Assembly (NCBI GenBank): GCA_950071955.1
Contig: CATMOC010000275.1
Location: 1 to 5,681 of the forward strand
Direction of reading: 5' to 3'
DNA: 5,681 nucleotides
DNA from: an uncultured Mesorhizobium sp.
GTDB taxonomy: Bacteria > Pseudomonadota > Alphaproteobacteria > Rhizobiales > Rhizobiaceae
Shown here: piece after piece, positions 1 through 5,681 of the stretch
Layout: each line of letters starts with the position of its first letter
How positions within the stretch are numbered: position 1 is the first letter of the stretch
Program-made: the position numbers and the translations under genes
Notes under the pieces: generated by a model
Seen by the model: only the letters and a program-made list of their open reading frames with translations
What the model was told of the DNA's origin: nothing
The model's database searches: none

Positions 1-1883
1 ATACGGATCAGCACGTCGTTGGGCTGCCCGAATTTCTGCAACGCCACCTCGCCCAGGCCCAGGCCTGAGAGCCGGGAGCGCATGTCGGCGATGGGGGCGG
101 CCTCGGGCGTGCGCACCTCGATCATGAGGCCGCCCTTGAAATCGATGCCGTAGTTCATGCCGACCGTCATGAACAGCACGACCGCGCCAATCGAGAGGAC
201 CGAGGACAGGCCGAACATCCAGCGGCGCATGCCCATGAACGGGATCTTCGTTCCGGGCCTGATGAGCGTGACGAAGGAACGCGGCAGTTCCTTCGGCCTC
301 GCACGGCGGACCCACGTGGCGACCATCCAGCGAGTAAAGGTGAAGGCGGTGAAGACCGTCGTCACGATGCCGATGGCCAGCGTCACGGCGAAACCCTTCA
401 CGGGGCCGCTACCGAGATAGAAAAGCACCACCGCCGCGATCAGCGTCGTCAGGTTGGCATCCACGATGGTGGCCAGGGCGCGGGAGAAGCCGGCGTCGAT
501 CGCCTGGATAAGCGACCGTCCGTTTCGCCGTTCCTCGCGGATGCGCTCGTAGATCAGGACGTTCGAATCGACCGCCATGCCCATGGTGAGCACGATGCCG
601 GCGATGCCGGGCAGCGTCAGCGTGGCTCCCAGGACGGACAAGATCGCGACGATCATGCCGACGTTGGCGATGAGCGCGAGGTTGGCGATGAGGCCAAGGA
701 AGCCGTAGGCGGCGAACATGAAGATGACAACGAGCACCGCGCCGATCATCCCTGCCAGCTTGCCGGCATCGATCGAATCCTGGCCGAGGCCGGGGCCGAC
801 GGTGCGTTCCTCGATGATGGTCAGGTTTGCCGGCAGCGCGCCCGCCCGCAGCAGTACGGCGAGATCGTTGGCACTCTGGACGTCGAAATTGCCAGAAATC
901 TGACCGGTACCGCCCAGGATGGGTTCGCGGATCTGCGGCGCCGAGATCACCTGGTCGTCGAGGATGATGGCGAACAGGCGTCCGACGTTCTGCTGGGTCG
1001 CCTGGCCGAAGCGCGAGGCGCCCTTGGTGTCGAAGCGGAAGGAAACCACCGGCTCGTTGGTGCGCTGGTCGAACGAGGCCTGCGCGTCGACGAGGTTCTC
1101 GCCCGAAACGATGACGCGGTTCTCGATCAGGTAGGGTACCGGCGGATCGTCGGTGGAATACATCACGGTCGAGCCGGCGGGCGGGCGACCTTCGATCGCT
1201 TCCTGCACGGGCACGGTGCTGTCGACCATCTGGAAGGTCAGCTTCGCCGTCTGTCCGAGAATGTCCTTCAGGCGCTGCGGGTCCTGCAGCCCGGGAACCT
1301 GCACGAGGATGCGGTCGTCGCCCTGACGCTGGATCACCGGCTCGGTCGTGCCGAGTTCGTTGACGCGGCGGCCCACCACCTCGATCGACTGCGACAGCGC
1401 CGAATTCAGCCGGTAGGTGATGCCCTGGTCGGTGAGCGTGTAGCGCAGCAAGCCCGGCTCGGGCTCGGACAGTTCCAGTTCCGACACGGTACCGCCGGCA
1501 AAGAGGCCCGCCGAAATCGGATCGGTCAGGGACGAGAGCGCTTCCTTCGCCTTTTCGATGTCAGCCTGCTCGCGGACACGCACCTGCACCGTACGGCCAG
1601 TGCCCGACAACCCCGTATAGCCGATGCGCTCGTCGCGCAGCAGGCGCCGGATATCGTCGCGCGTGGTTTCCAGTCGCTCGTCGATGAGGTCCTGGCGCTC
1701 GATCTGCAAGAGGATGTGCGATCCGCCCTGGAGGTCGAGACCCAGTGTCATCTGGCGCTTGGGAAGCCAGTCCGGCAGGTTGGCGAGTGTCGATTGCGAA
1801 ACGAGGTTGGGCGCGGAGAAGACGACGCCTAACAGCACCGCCAGCCAAATGAGGATGGTCTTCCAGCGCGAGAAATAGAGCAT
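1..1883 (-). CDS. secDF: Fused protein translocase subunit SecDF (C-terminal part beyond window)
   Basis: This is an inner-membrane RND-type subunit that uses the proton gradient to help pull preproteins through SecYEG. The frame stays open for 627 codons from the ATG at 1883 to the left edge. What is visible: a first membrane helix at about residues 8-24, LGLDLQGG at 47-54, the periplasmic P1 signature VVGRRVNELGTTEP at 169-182, then five further helices from about 375 to 520. The helix-4 motif AVDSNVLIYERIREE contains Asp439, which matches the proton-relay Asp of the family. A linker near 525-545 joins directly to a SecF module starting around residue 541, with its helix and the SecF hallmark GIDFKGG at 579-585. 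SecD and SecF are therefore one polypeptide. From memory, fused homologues are about 850 residues, so roughly a quarter is missing. AGGA lies 6 bases before the ATG. The gene sits 47 bp after yajC and is presumably cotranscribed with it. Confidence 0.96.
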   Translation of the reverse strand, partial: MLYFSRWKTILIWLAVLLGVVFSAPNLVSQSTLANLPDWLPKRQMTLGLDLQGGSHILLQIERQDLIDERLETTRDDIRRLLRDERIGYTGLSGTGRTVQVRVREQADIEKAKEALSSLTDPISAGLFAGGTVSELELSEPEPGLLRYTLTDQGITYRLNSALSQSIEVVGRRVNELGTTEPVIQRQGDDRILVQVPGLQDPQRLKDILGQTAKLTFQMVDSTVPVQEAIEGRPPAGSTVMYSTDDPPVPYLIENRVIVSGENLVDAQASFDQRTNEPVVSFRFDTKGASRFGQATQQNVGRLFAIILDDQVISAPQIREPILGGTGQISGNFDVQSANDLAVLLRAGALPANLTIIEERTVGPGLGQDSIDAGKLAGMIGAVLVVIFMFAAYGFLGLIANLALIANVGMIVAILSVLGATLTLPGIAGIVLTMGMAVDSNVLIYERIREERRNGRSLIQAIDAGFSRALATIVDANLTTLIAAVVLFYLGSGPVKGFAVTLAIGIVTTVFTAFTFTRWMVATWVRRARPKELPRSFVTLIRPGTKIPFMGMRRWMFGLSSVLSIGAVVLFMTVGMNYGIDFKGGLMIEVRTPEAAPIADMRSRLSGLGLGEVALQKFGQPNDVLIR

Positions 1884-1930
1884 GTGCTGTCCTGTCAGGC
1901 GAAGGCGCTACGCGTCCGCCCGCATCTTGT

Positions 1931-2269
1931 TTATTTCTGGGCGTTCTGGTTGGCGACCGGTTCGCCCTTGACCCGTACGTCGGCGATGGTCGAGCGCAGG
2001 GCCGTGACCTTCATGCCGCCGCCGAGATCGATCTCGAGTTCATTGTCGTTGATCACCTTGGTGACCTTGCCGACCAGACCGCCGCCGGTGACCACGGAAT
2101 CGCCCCGGCGCACGGCCGCCAGCATCTCCTGGCGCCGCTTCATCTGCTGGCGCTGGGGACGGATGATCAGAAAATACATGATGACGAAGATCAGCACGAA
2201 CGGCAAAATGCTGATCAGCATATCCGGCGCCCCCGCTGCCGATTGCGCATATGCCGGTGTGACGAACAT
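1931..2269 (-). CDS. yajC: Sec translocon accessory protein YajC
   Basis: This encodes a 112-residue single-pass inner-membrane protein that associates with SecDF in the Sec holotranslocon. The N-terminus MFVTPAYAQ is typical of alphaproteobacterial YajC. It is followed by a membrane helix at about 18-36 (ILPFVLIFVIMYFLIIRPQR region), the conserved RPQRQQMKRRQEML at 37-50, and a small cytoplasmic domain containing RRGDSVVTGGGLVGKV. The frame is open upstream to an ATG at 2509, but I chose the ATG at 2269. It has a strong Shine-Dalgarno (AGGAGA) 5 bases upstream, the family's usual length, and a good promoter between the two starts. The longer version would add about 80 residues resembling no known domain and would overlap the divergent ATPase start. 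secDF follows after 47 bp, which is the classical yajC-secD-secF order. Confidence 0.95.
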   Translation of the reverse strand: MFVTPAYAQSAAGAPDMLISILPFVLIFVIMYFLIIRPQRQQMKRRQEMLAAVRRGDSVVTGGGLVGKVTKVINDNELEIDLGGGMKVTALRSTIADVRVKGEPVANQNAQK

Positions 2270-2274
2270 CAATA

Positions 2275-2280
2275 TCTCCT
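2275..2280 (-). promoter_or_regulatory. Shine-Dalgarno of yajC
   Basis: AGGAGA on the minus strand lies 5 bases before the ATG at 2269. It decides the short start of yajC over the in-frame upstream ATG at 2509. Confidence 0.85.
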
Positions 2281-2289
2281 GCGGAACGA

Positions 2290-2312
2290 GCCGGGGCGCA
2301 ACGCACCCCGGC
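2290..2312 (-). promoter_or_regulatory. Hairpin in the yajC 5' leader
   Basis: A perfect 7-bp inverted repeat, GCCGGGG and CCCCGGC, is separated by 9 bases (TGCGTTGCG on the minus strand). The inner bases can add a G-U, a G-C and a C-G pair, giving a stem of about 10 bp with a 3-base loop. It lies between the predicted transcription start (about 2319) and the Shine-Dalgarno, ending 9 bases before the latter. There is no T-run on either strand, so it is not an intrinsic terminator. A role in mRNA stability or translation control is inference. Confidence 0.5.
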
Positions 2313-2325
2313 GAAAGGTGCGCGG

Positions 2326-2353
2326 AATATAGTCGCTCGGACCGCCAATGCAA
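2326..2353 (-). promoter_or_regulatory. Candidate sigma70-type promoter of yajC-secDF
   Basis: On the minus strand a TTGCAT -35 box (2348-2353) and a TATATT -10 box (2326-2331) are spaced 16 bases apart. The -10 matches TATAAT at five of six positions and the -35 matches TTGACA at four of six. The boxes stand out in very GC-rich DNA. The predicted start near 2319 gives a leader of about 50 bases. The prediction is by eye only. Confidence 0.6.
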
Positions 2354-2433
2354 CCGACATGCTGGCGCTTTTGCGGCTGGCCTCTCCGTGCTAGAGGCGC
2401 CGTTCCCCGAGGCCTTGGATACCAGACCGCGCA

Positions 2434-3303
2434 ATGGCGAACGAGACGATGGAAAACCTGGGTGAAAAGCTCGACCGCCTGATCCGGGCCGTGGAGAGGC
2501 TTGCCCCACCCCCTCCCCGGCCGGCGGACTTTTCGGCTGCCGAGTGTTTCGTGTGGCATGCCGAGACCGCCACGCTGGAGCCGATTGCGAAGGTCAACCG
2601 CGTCGACATCTCGCTCATCAAGGGCGTCGACCGCGTCCGCGACATCCTCGTCGACAACACGGAGCGCTTCGCGGCCGGCCTGCCTGCAAACAACGTGCTC
2701 CTTTGGGGCGCACGGGGGATGGGCAAGTCGTCGCTGGTCAAGGCCGCGCACGCGGCGGTCAACGCCGAGGGCGGGAACACGCTGAAGCTGGTCGAAATCC
2801 ACCGCGAGGACATCGATACGCTGCCGGCGCTGCTCGGCATGCTCAAGGCGGCGCCGCACGCCTTCGTCCTGTTCTGCGACGACCTCTCCTTCGATCACGA
2901 CGACACCTCCTACAAGTCGCTGAAGGCGGCGCTCGAAGGCGGCGTCGAGGGGCGGCCGGGCAACGTGATCTTCTACGCCACGTCCAATCGCCGGCACCTG
3001 CTGCCGCGCGACATGATCGAGAACGAGCGTTCGACAGCGATCAATCCCGGAGAAGCGGTCGAGGAGAAGGTGTCCTTATCGGATCGCTTTGGCTTGTGGC
3101 TGGGCTTCCACAAGTGCTCCCAGGACGACTACCTGGAGATGGTGACGGGATACGTGCGCCACTTCGGCCTGGAGGCGGAGCCGGAGACCGTGCGCGCCGA
3201 AGCGCTCGAATGGGCGACCACGCGCGGCGCCCGTTCGGGACGCGTCGCGTGGCAGTTCGTCCAGGATCTTGCCGGTCGACTGGGACAGAGGCTGGAAAGC
3301 TAG
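2434..3303 (+). CDS. DUF815-family P-loop ATPase of unknown function
   Basis: This encodes a 289-residue soluble AAA-like ATPase. A predicted N-terminal helix (1-24) and a proline-rich stretch (PPPPRP, 25-30) precede the nucleotide-binding core. The core has Walker A GARGMGKSS at 92-100, Walker B VLFCDDLSF at 145-153, a sensor-1-like YATSN ending at Asn185, SLSDRFG at 214-220 (possible arginine finger at Arg218), and GARSGR at 265-270 where sensor 2 would fall. The pattern of VLLWGARGMGKSS, CDDLSF, ATSNRRHLLPRD and LSDRFGLWLGF is, from memory, that of PF05673 (DUF815), and the length fits. No substrate or process can be assigned. It is divergent from yajC and convergent with nlpD, so it is its own transcription unit. 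No clear Shine-Dalgarno precedes the ATG at 2434 and no convincing promoter was found; an in-frame ATG at 2449 is the alternative start. Confidence 0.92.
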   Translation: MANETMENLGEKLDRLIRAVERLAPPPPRPADFSAAECFVWHAETATLEPIAKVNRVDISLIKGVDRVRDILVDNTERFAAGLPANNVLLWGARGMGKSSLVKAAHAAVNAEGGNTLKLVEIHREDIDTLPALLGMLKAAPHAFVLFCDDLSFDHDDTSYKSLKAALEGGVEGRPGNVIFYATSNRRHLLPRDMIENERSTAINPGEAVEEKVSLSDRFGLWLGFHKCSQDDYLEMVTGYVRHFGLEAEPETVRAEALEWATTRGARSGRVAWQFVQDLAGRLGQRLES

Positions 3304-3311
3304 CGGCTTTC
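3295..3311. terminator. Weak hairpin at the convergent ATPase/nlpD junction
   Basis: GAAAGC and GCTTTC form a 6-bp stem around a 5-base loop that contains the ATPase stop codon. It lies in the 25-bp tail-to-tail junction, where a bidirectional terminator would be expected. It has no T-run on either side and is short, so the assignment rests mainly on position. Confidence 0.22.
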
Positions 3312-3328
3312 GCGCTCGAATCTCCCGG

Positions 3329-4852
3329 CTATTCCAGGAATTCGGTCGGGTTCACCGGCGTGGAATCCTTACGGACCTCGAAGTGGAGTTTTGGACGATC
3401 GGCCGAGCCGCTCATGCCAGAGATCGCGATCTCCTGGCCCCGGCGGACGGTGTCGCCGCGGGAGACCTTCAGTTCGCTGGTATGTCCGTAGACGGTGACG
3501 AGGCCGTCCTCGTGGCGCACCAGCACGGTGTTGCCGAATTCCTTCAGCCCGTCGCCGGCGTAGATCACGACGCCGTTCTCAGCCGCCTTCACGGGGGTCC
3601 CTTCCGGCACGGCGATGTCGATGCCATCATTGACCTTGCCGCCGGCGGCGCGGCCGTACCCCTCGATGATGCGGCCGCGCGCCGGCCAGCGCATGCGCCC
3701 GATGCCCGTCGCGTCCGGCGCGATCGCGGCGGTCTCGGTGGTGACCTTCCTGATCGCGTTCTCGGACGGCTGGGGAGGCGTATAGGCGGTGACCGGACTT
3801 GCGGTCGCCTCCTTGGCGGCGTTCTTCGTCGCGCTGGTGACGACCGGATCGACCTTTGCAGGTGTCGCCGTGGCGACGCGCGTGCTGCCTCCTGCCGGGA
3901 TGGTCAGCTTCTGGCCGATCTGCAGATGGCCGTCGGAGAGACCGTTCGCCGCCTTCAGGTCGTTTGCGCTCACACCGGTCTTCTTGGCGATCGCATAGAG
4001 CGAATCGCCCGCCACGACGGTATAGACGTTTCCGGCGCTCGACGTCGAACCGGTGTTCGACGCCGTCTGACGATCGCCCGCCTGCTGTTCCTTTGGCTTC
4101 GGCGTCTGCGGAAGCACCGCAGCTTGGACCGGAGCCGGCTTCGGCAGCGGCGTCTTGTCGGCGGGCACGTCGAAACGGGTGCCGCTGGAGGATTTTGCCT
4201 CGGCCACCTTCGGGTTGGCATCCGGCGCCGAAACGCCAGCCTTGCGCGAATAGGCATAGGTCGGGATCACGACCTTCTGACCGGCGGCCAGCTGGTCGCC
4301 CGACGCCATGCCGTTCGCCTTCAGGATTTCCGCACTCGGGACTCCGAAGCGCTTGGAGAGATTGTGGACCGTCTCGCCCGGGCGCACGGTGACCTCGGTG
4401 CCGCCGGCGCTCGACCAGCCCTTCTCGCCGGTGGCGGGAGCAGCCCGCGGCGCAGGCGCGGCGGCGACCGGTTGCGCCGTGGTGGTGTTCGTGACGGTCC
4501 GGTCGACCGGAGAGGGTTCGGCGCTGGCGCTGCGCACCGGGGCGGACCCGGCGGGCGGCAGGGAACCGCGCTCGACGTTGCCGGTGGTGACCGGCTCCAC
4601 CGCGCTGCGCGACATGGAGACCGGCGCCGCGGCAGCGACCGACTGGGCCTCGCCCGGATAGGGCTGATCCACCTGATCGCGGATGATGGCGCGCTGGTTG
4701 GACGTCGATCCGGTGAATATGTCGTCGGTGAAGATGCCTTCGCTGAAGCGCGTGACGCCGGAACTGCATCCCGCGAGGAAGGTGGTGGCAGCCAGAATTG
4801 CTGCAAACCGGGAATATTGGCGCCCGCTCGTCCCCGAAACCCTTAGCCGCAT
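3329..4852 (-). CDS. nlpD: NlpD-like LysM/LytM (M23) lipoprotein, probably a non-catalytic amidase regulator
   Basis: This encodes a 507-residue envelope protein. A basic N-terminus and a hydrophobic stretch end in the lipobox LAGC with Cys29 as the lipidation site. Ser follows Cys29, which favours the outer membrane. A low-complexity Ala/Pro/Thr-rich linker leads to LysM 1 (about 153-197) and LysM 2 (about 276-319), both peptidoglycan-binding. A second linker leads to the C-terminal LytM/M23 domain (about 388-507). At the LytM zinc and catalytic positions the protein has Asn408 (normally His), Asp412, His457, Lys488 (normally His) and His490. Two of five are lost, as in E. coli NlpD, whose family activates cell-wall amidases at the septum. 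Direct peptidase activity is therefore unlikely. The gene lies 106 bp after pcm with its own candidate promoter. The Shine-Dalgarno is weak (GAG, 7 bases before the ATG). The start is supported by the well-formed lipoprotein signal. DipM-type naming is an alternative. Confidence 0.93.
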   Translation of the reverse strand: MRLRVSGTSGRQYSRFAAILAATTFLAGCSSGVTRFSEGIFTDDIFTGSTSNQRAIIRDQVDQPYPGEAQSVAAAAPVSMSRSAVEPVTTGNVERGSLPPAGSAPVRSASAEPSPVDRTVTNTTTAQPVAAAPAPRAAPATGEKGWSSAGGTEVTVRPGETVHNLSKRFGVPSAEILKANGMASGDQLAAGQKVVIPTYAYSRKAGVSAPDANPKVAEAKSSSGTRFDVPADKTPLPKPAPVQAAVLPQTPKPKEQQAGDRQTASNTGSTSSAGNVYTVVAGDSLYAIAKKTGVSANDLKAANGLSDGHLQIGQKLTIPAGGSTRVATATPAKVDPVVTSATKNAAKEATASPVTAYTPPQPSENAIRKVTTETAAIAPDATGIGRMRWPARGRIIEGYGRAAGGKVNDGIDIAVPEGTPVKAAENGVVIYAGDGLKEFGNTVLVRHEDGLVTVYGHTSELKVSRGDTVRRGQEIAISGMSGSADRPKLHFEVRKDSTPVNPTEFLE

Positions 4853-4864
4853 CGCTTTACTCGC

Positions 4865-4876
4865 GTAACCCGTTAC
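4865..4876. promoter_or_regulatory. Palindrome near the predicted nlpD transcription start
   Basis: GTAAC-CC-GTTAC is a perfect 5-bp inverted repeat with a 2-base centre. It spans the transcription start predicted from the -10 box at 4879-4884 and lies 12 bases before the nlpD ATG. Its position would suit a repressor operator, but it is short and could be chance. Confidence 0.3.
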
Positions 4877-4878
4877 AG

Positions 4879-4887
4879 AATCTAGCA
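4879..4887 (-). promoter_or_regulatory. Candidate extended -10 promoter of nlpD
   Basis: On the minus strand TGC-TAGATT reads as an extended -10 (TGn plus four of six TATAAT matches). No recognisable TTGACA-like -35 lies 16-18 bases upstream. An activator-dependent promoter would look like this, and CtrA-like boxes occupy the -35 region. The gap is clearly richer in A+T than the flanking genes. Confidence 0.4.
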
Positions 4888-4890
4888 GGA

Positions 4891-4921
4891 TTAAAGCGCG
4901 TTAATGTTACTGGCCGGTTAA
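4891..4921 (-). promoter_or_regulatory. CtrA-like TTAA box cluster upstream of nlpD
   Basis: The established CtrA consensus in alphaproteobacteria is TTAA-N7-TTAAC. On the minus strand, 4906-4921 reads TTAA-CCGGCCA-GTAAC, which has one mismatch and the correct 7-base spacer. A second pair, TTAA-N6-TTAA, lies at 4891-4904 with a spacer one base short. Relative to the predicted start near 4872 they cover about -19 to -49, where CtrA commonly acts. Binding is inferred, not shown. Confidence 0.35.
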
Positions 4922-4958
4922 AGCCGAATAAAAGAGCAGTATCTCAACGTCGGGGAGA

Positions 4959-5612
4959 TCAGATTTTCGCGGCGATCCCGGACACGATGGGCTGCAGCCG
5001 CACCTTGCCGATGTCCTCGCGATCGAAGCGGCTTCCGACCTTCGAGAGTCGGGCAAGCGCCTGCACGTCGTCGCCGGGTCCGATCGGGGCAATCATTACC
5101 CCGCCCGAGGTCAACTGGTCGACGAAGGTGCGCGGCAGGCTTTCGAACGCGACCCAGGCGATGATGCGGTCGAACGGGCCTTCGCCGGGCAGGCCCTTCG
5201 TCGCATCCGCCTGCCTGACGATGACGTTGCCGATTCCCAGCGCGTCGAGGCGCTGCCGCGCCTGGTCGACAAGGGTCCTGTAGCGGTCGACGCTGACGAT
5301 TCGGGAGGCGAGGCGCGACATCAGGGCGGCGGTGAAGCCGGAGCCCGTGCCGATCTCGAGCACCTTGTGATGCGGCTCGAGCGCCAGGGTGTGGATGATC
5401 TGCGCCTGGAGATCGAGACCTTCCAGCGCCTCGCCGCAGGCGATCGGGATCATCCGGTCCGACCACGCTGCCTCATGCCACTGCCCGGAAACGAAGTTGC
5501 GCCGCGGGACGGACTCAACGGCCGAGATGAATTCCTTGCGCGTGATGCCCCTGCCGCGCATGCGAAGCAGGAAGGCCGCGAAGCCTTCCCGATCCTCCAC
5601 CGCCACGCTCAT
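4959..5612 (-). CDS. pcm: Protein-L-isoaspartate O-methyltransferase family protein
   Basis: This encodes a 217-residue cytosolic SAM-dependent methyltransferase. The family methylates isoaspartyl residues in aged proteins to start their repair. SAM motif I is VLEIGTGSGF (84-93), followed by IVSVDR with Asp109 as the probable ribose-binding acid, then FDRIIAWVAFESLP (147-160) and GGVMIAPIG (170-178). The C-terminal stretch ending VRLQPIVSG fits the family tail, and the length fits. The substrate loop is unusual: the canonical GQTIS-type motif is replaced by CGEALEGLD (59-67), so the Ser/Thr there is absent and isoaspartyl activity is less certain than the fold. The ATG at 5612 overlaps the surE stop as ATGA, which implies translational coupling. 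AGG lies 7 bases upstream, inside surE. Confidence 0.9.
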   Translation of the reverse strand: MSVAVEDREGFAAFLLRMRGRGITRKEFISAVESVPRRNFVSGQWHEAAWSDRMIPIACGEALEGLDLQAQIIHTLALEPHHKVLEIGTGSGFTAALMSRLASRIVSVDRYRTLVDQARQRLDALGIGNVIVRQADATKGLPGEGPFDRIIAWVAFESLPRTFVDQLTSGGVMIAPIGPGDDVQALARLSKVGSRFDREDIGKVRLQPIVSGIAAKI

Positions 5613-5681
5613 GCGATCGCCTGCTCCATCGGCGCGATCAGGTCCTGCGCCGTGAGGTCGAGCTGCATGGGCGTCACCGAG
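5609..5681 (-). CDS. surE: 5'/3'-nucleotidase SurE, C-terminal end only
   Basis: Only the last 23 codons and the TGA (5609-5611) are in the window; the rest lies beyond the right edge. The visible peptide begins SVTPMQLDLTAQDLI. SVTP(L/M)Q(L/V)DLTA is the conserved C-terminal strand of SurE, a metal-dependent survival protein that dephosphorylates nucleoside monophosphates. The 4-base ATGA overlap with pcm matches the surE-pcm pairing known in many proteobacteria and supports the call. The catalytic N-terminal residues cannot be checked here. Confidence 0.9.
   Translation of the reverse strand, partial: SVTPMQLDLTAQDLIAPMEQAIA

Noticed and set aside
157..1878. Several plus-strand open frames of 60-90 codons opposite secDF
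   Set aside because: They show no ribosome sites or recognisable domains and lie entirely antisense to a well-supported gene.
1884..1930. yajC-secDF gap examined for a separate promoter or small gene
   Set aside because: At 47 bp it holds only the secDF ribosome site (AGGA). Loose GGCG/CGCC pairings there are expected at this base composition.
2380..2398. Inverted repeat GCCTCT-N7-AGAGGC before the ATPase
   Set aside because: Only 6 bp with a 7-base loop in GC-rich DNA. It is not tied to a visible promoter, so chance is the simpler explanation.
2270..2509. In-frame N-terminal extension of yajC to the ATG at 2509
   Set aside because: It overlaps the ATPase coding start and crosses the yajC promoter and leader hairpin. 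It also ignores the strong AGGAGA at 2275-2280 and gives a length unlike the family.
2269..2997. A 242-codon minus-strand frame across the ATPase and yajC leader
   Set aside because: It is antisense to the Walker-motif ATPase, has no domain, and continues through the non-coding divergent region.
3269..4846. A 525-codon open frame on the plus strand, fully antisense to nlpD
   Set aside because: Its translation is Arg/Gly/Ala-rich low complexity with no domain, as expected for the complement of a GC-rich gene. The opposite strand encodes a clear lipoprotein with LysM and LytM domains.
4926..4959. Possible terminator after pcm: ATCTC-N9-GAGAT stem followed by a short T-rich stretch on the minus strand
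   Set aside because: The stem is 5 bp with a 9-base loop, and the TTTTATT begins 7 bases after it. That is too weak and too far for a credible intrinsic terminator.

Overview
The window is GC-rich chromosomal DNA from an alphaproteobacterium, most likely of the Rhizobiales (Hyphomicrobiales). The reasons are a yajC gene followed by a single fused secD-secF gene, a DUF815-type P-loop ATPase, and a surE-pcm-nlpD block in the order I recall from rhizobial genomes. The genus cannot be fixed from sequence alone. I see no mobile elements, tRNA or rRNA genes, CRISPR arrays or signs of recent transfer. This is a core housekeeping region and I found no convincing undescribed system in it.

Layout, right to left along the minus strand: the last 23 codons of surE (5609-5681) overlap the start of pcm (4959-5612) by 4 bases. 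A 106-bp AT-rich gap follows, with a candidate promoter and CtrA-like boxes. Then comes an nlpD-like lipoprotein with two LysM domains and a LytM/M23 domain (3329-4852). It meets, tail to tail with a 25-bp gap, a plus-strand DUF815-type ATPase (2434-3303). The ATPase is divergent from yajC (1931-2269), with 164 bp between them that hold a good sigma70-type promoter and a leader hairpin for yajC. Last is the 5' three-quarters of secDF (1-1883), which runs off the left edge. No gene-free stretch exceeds 300 bases.

Functionally, yajC-secDF forms the accessory part of the Sec translocon in the inner membrane. The nlpD product is probably an outer-membrane lipoprotein that regulates septal peptidoglycan hydrolysis rather than cutting peptidoglycan, because two of the five catalytic or zinc positions are replaced. 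The surE and pcm products belong to the stationary-phase and damage-response set known from E. coli, but no rpoS follows nlpD here. The ATPase is of unknown function.

The points most worth a second look are the CtrA-like boxes before nlpD, the divergent catalytic loop of pcm, the degenerate LytM site, and the hairpin in the yajC leader.
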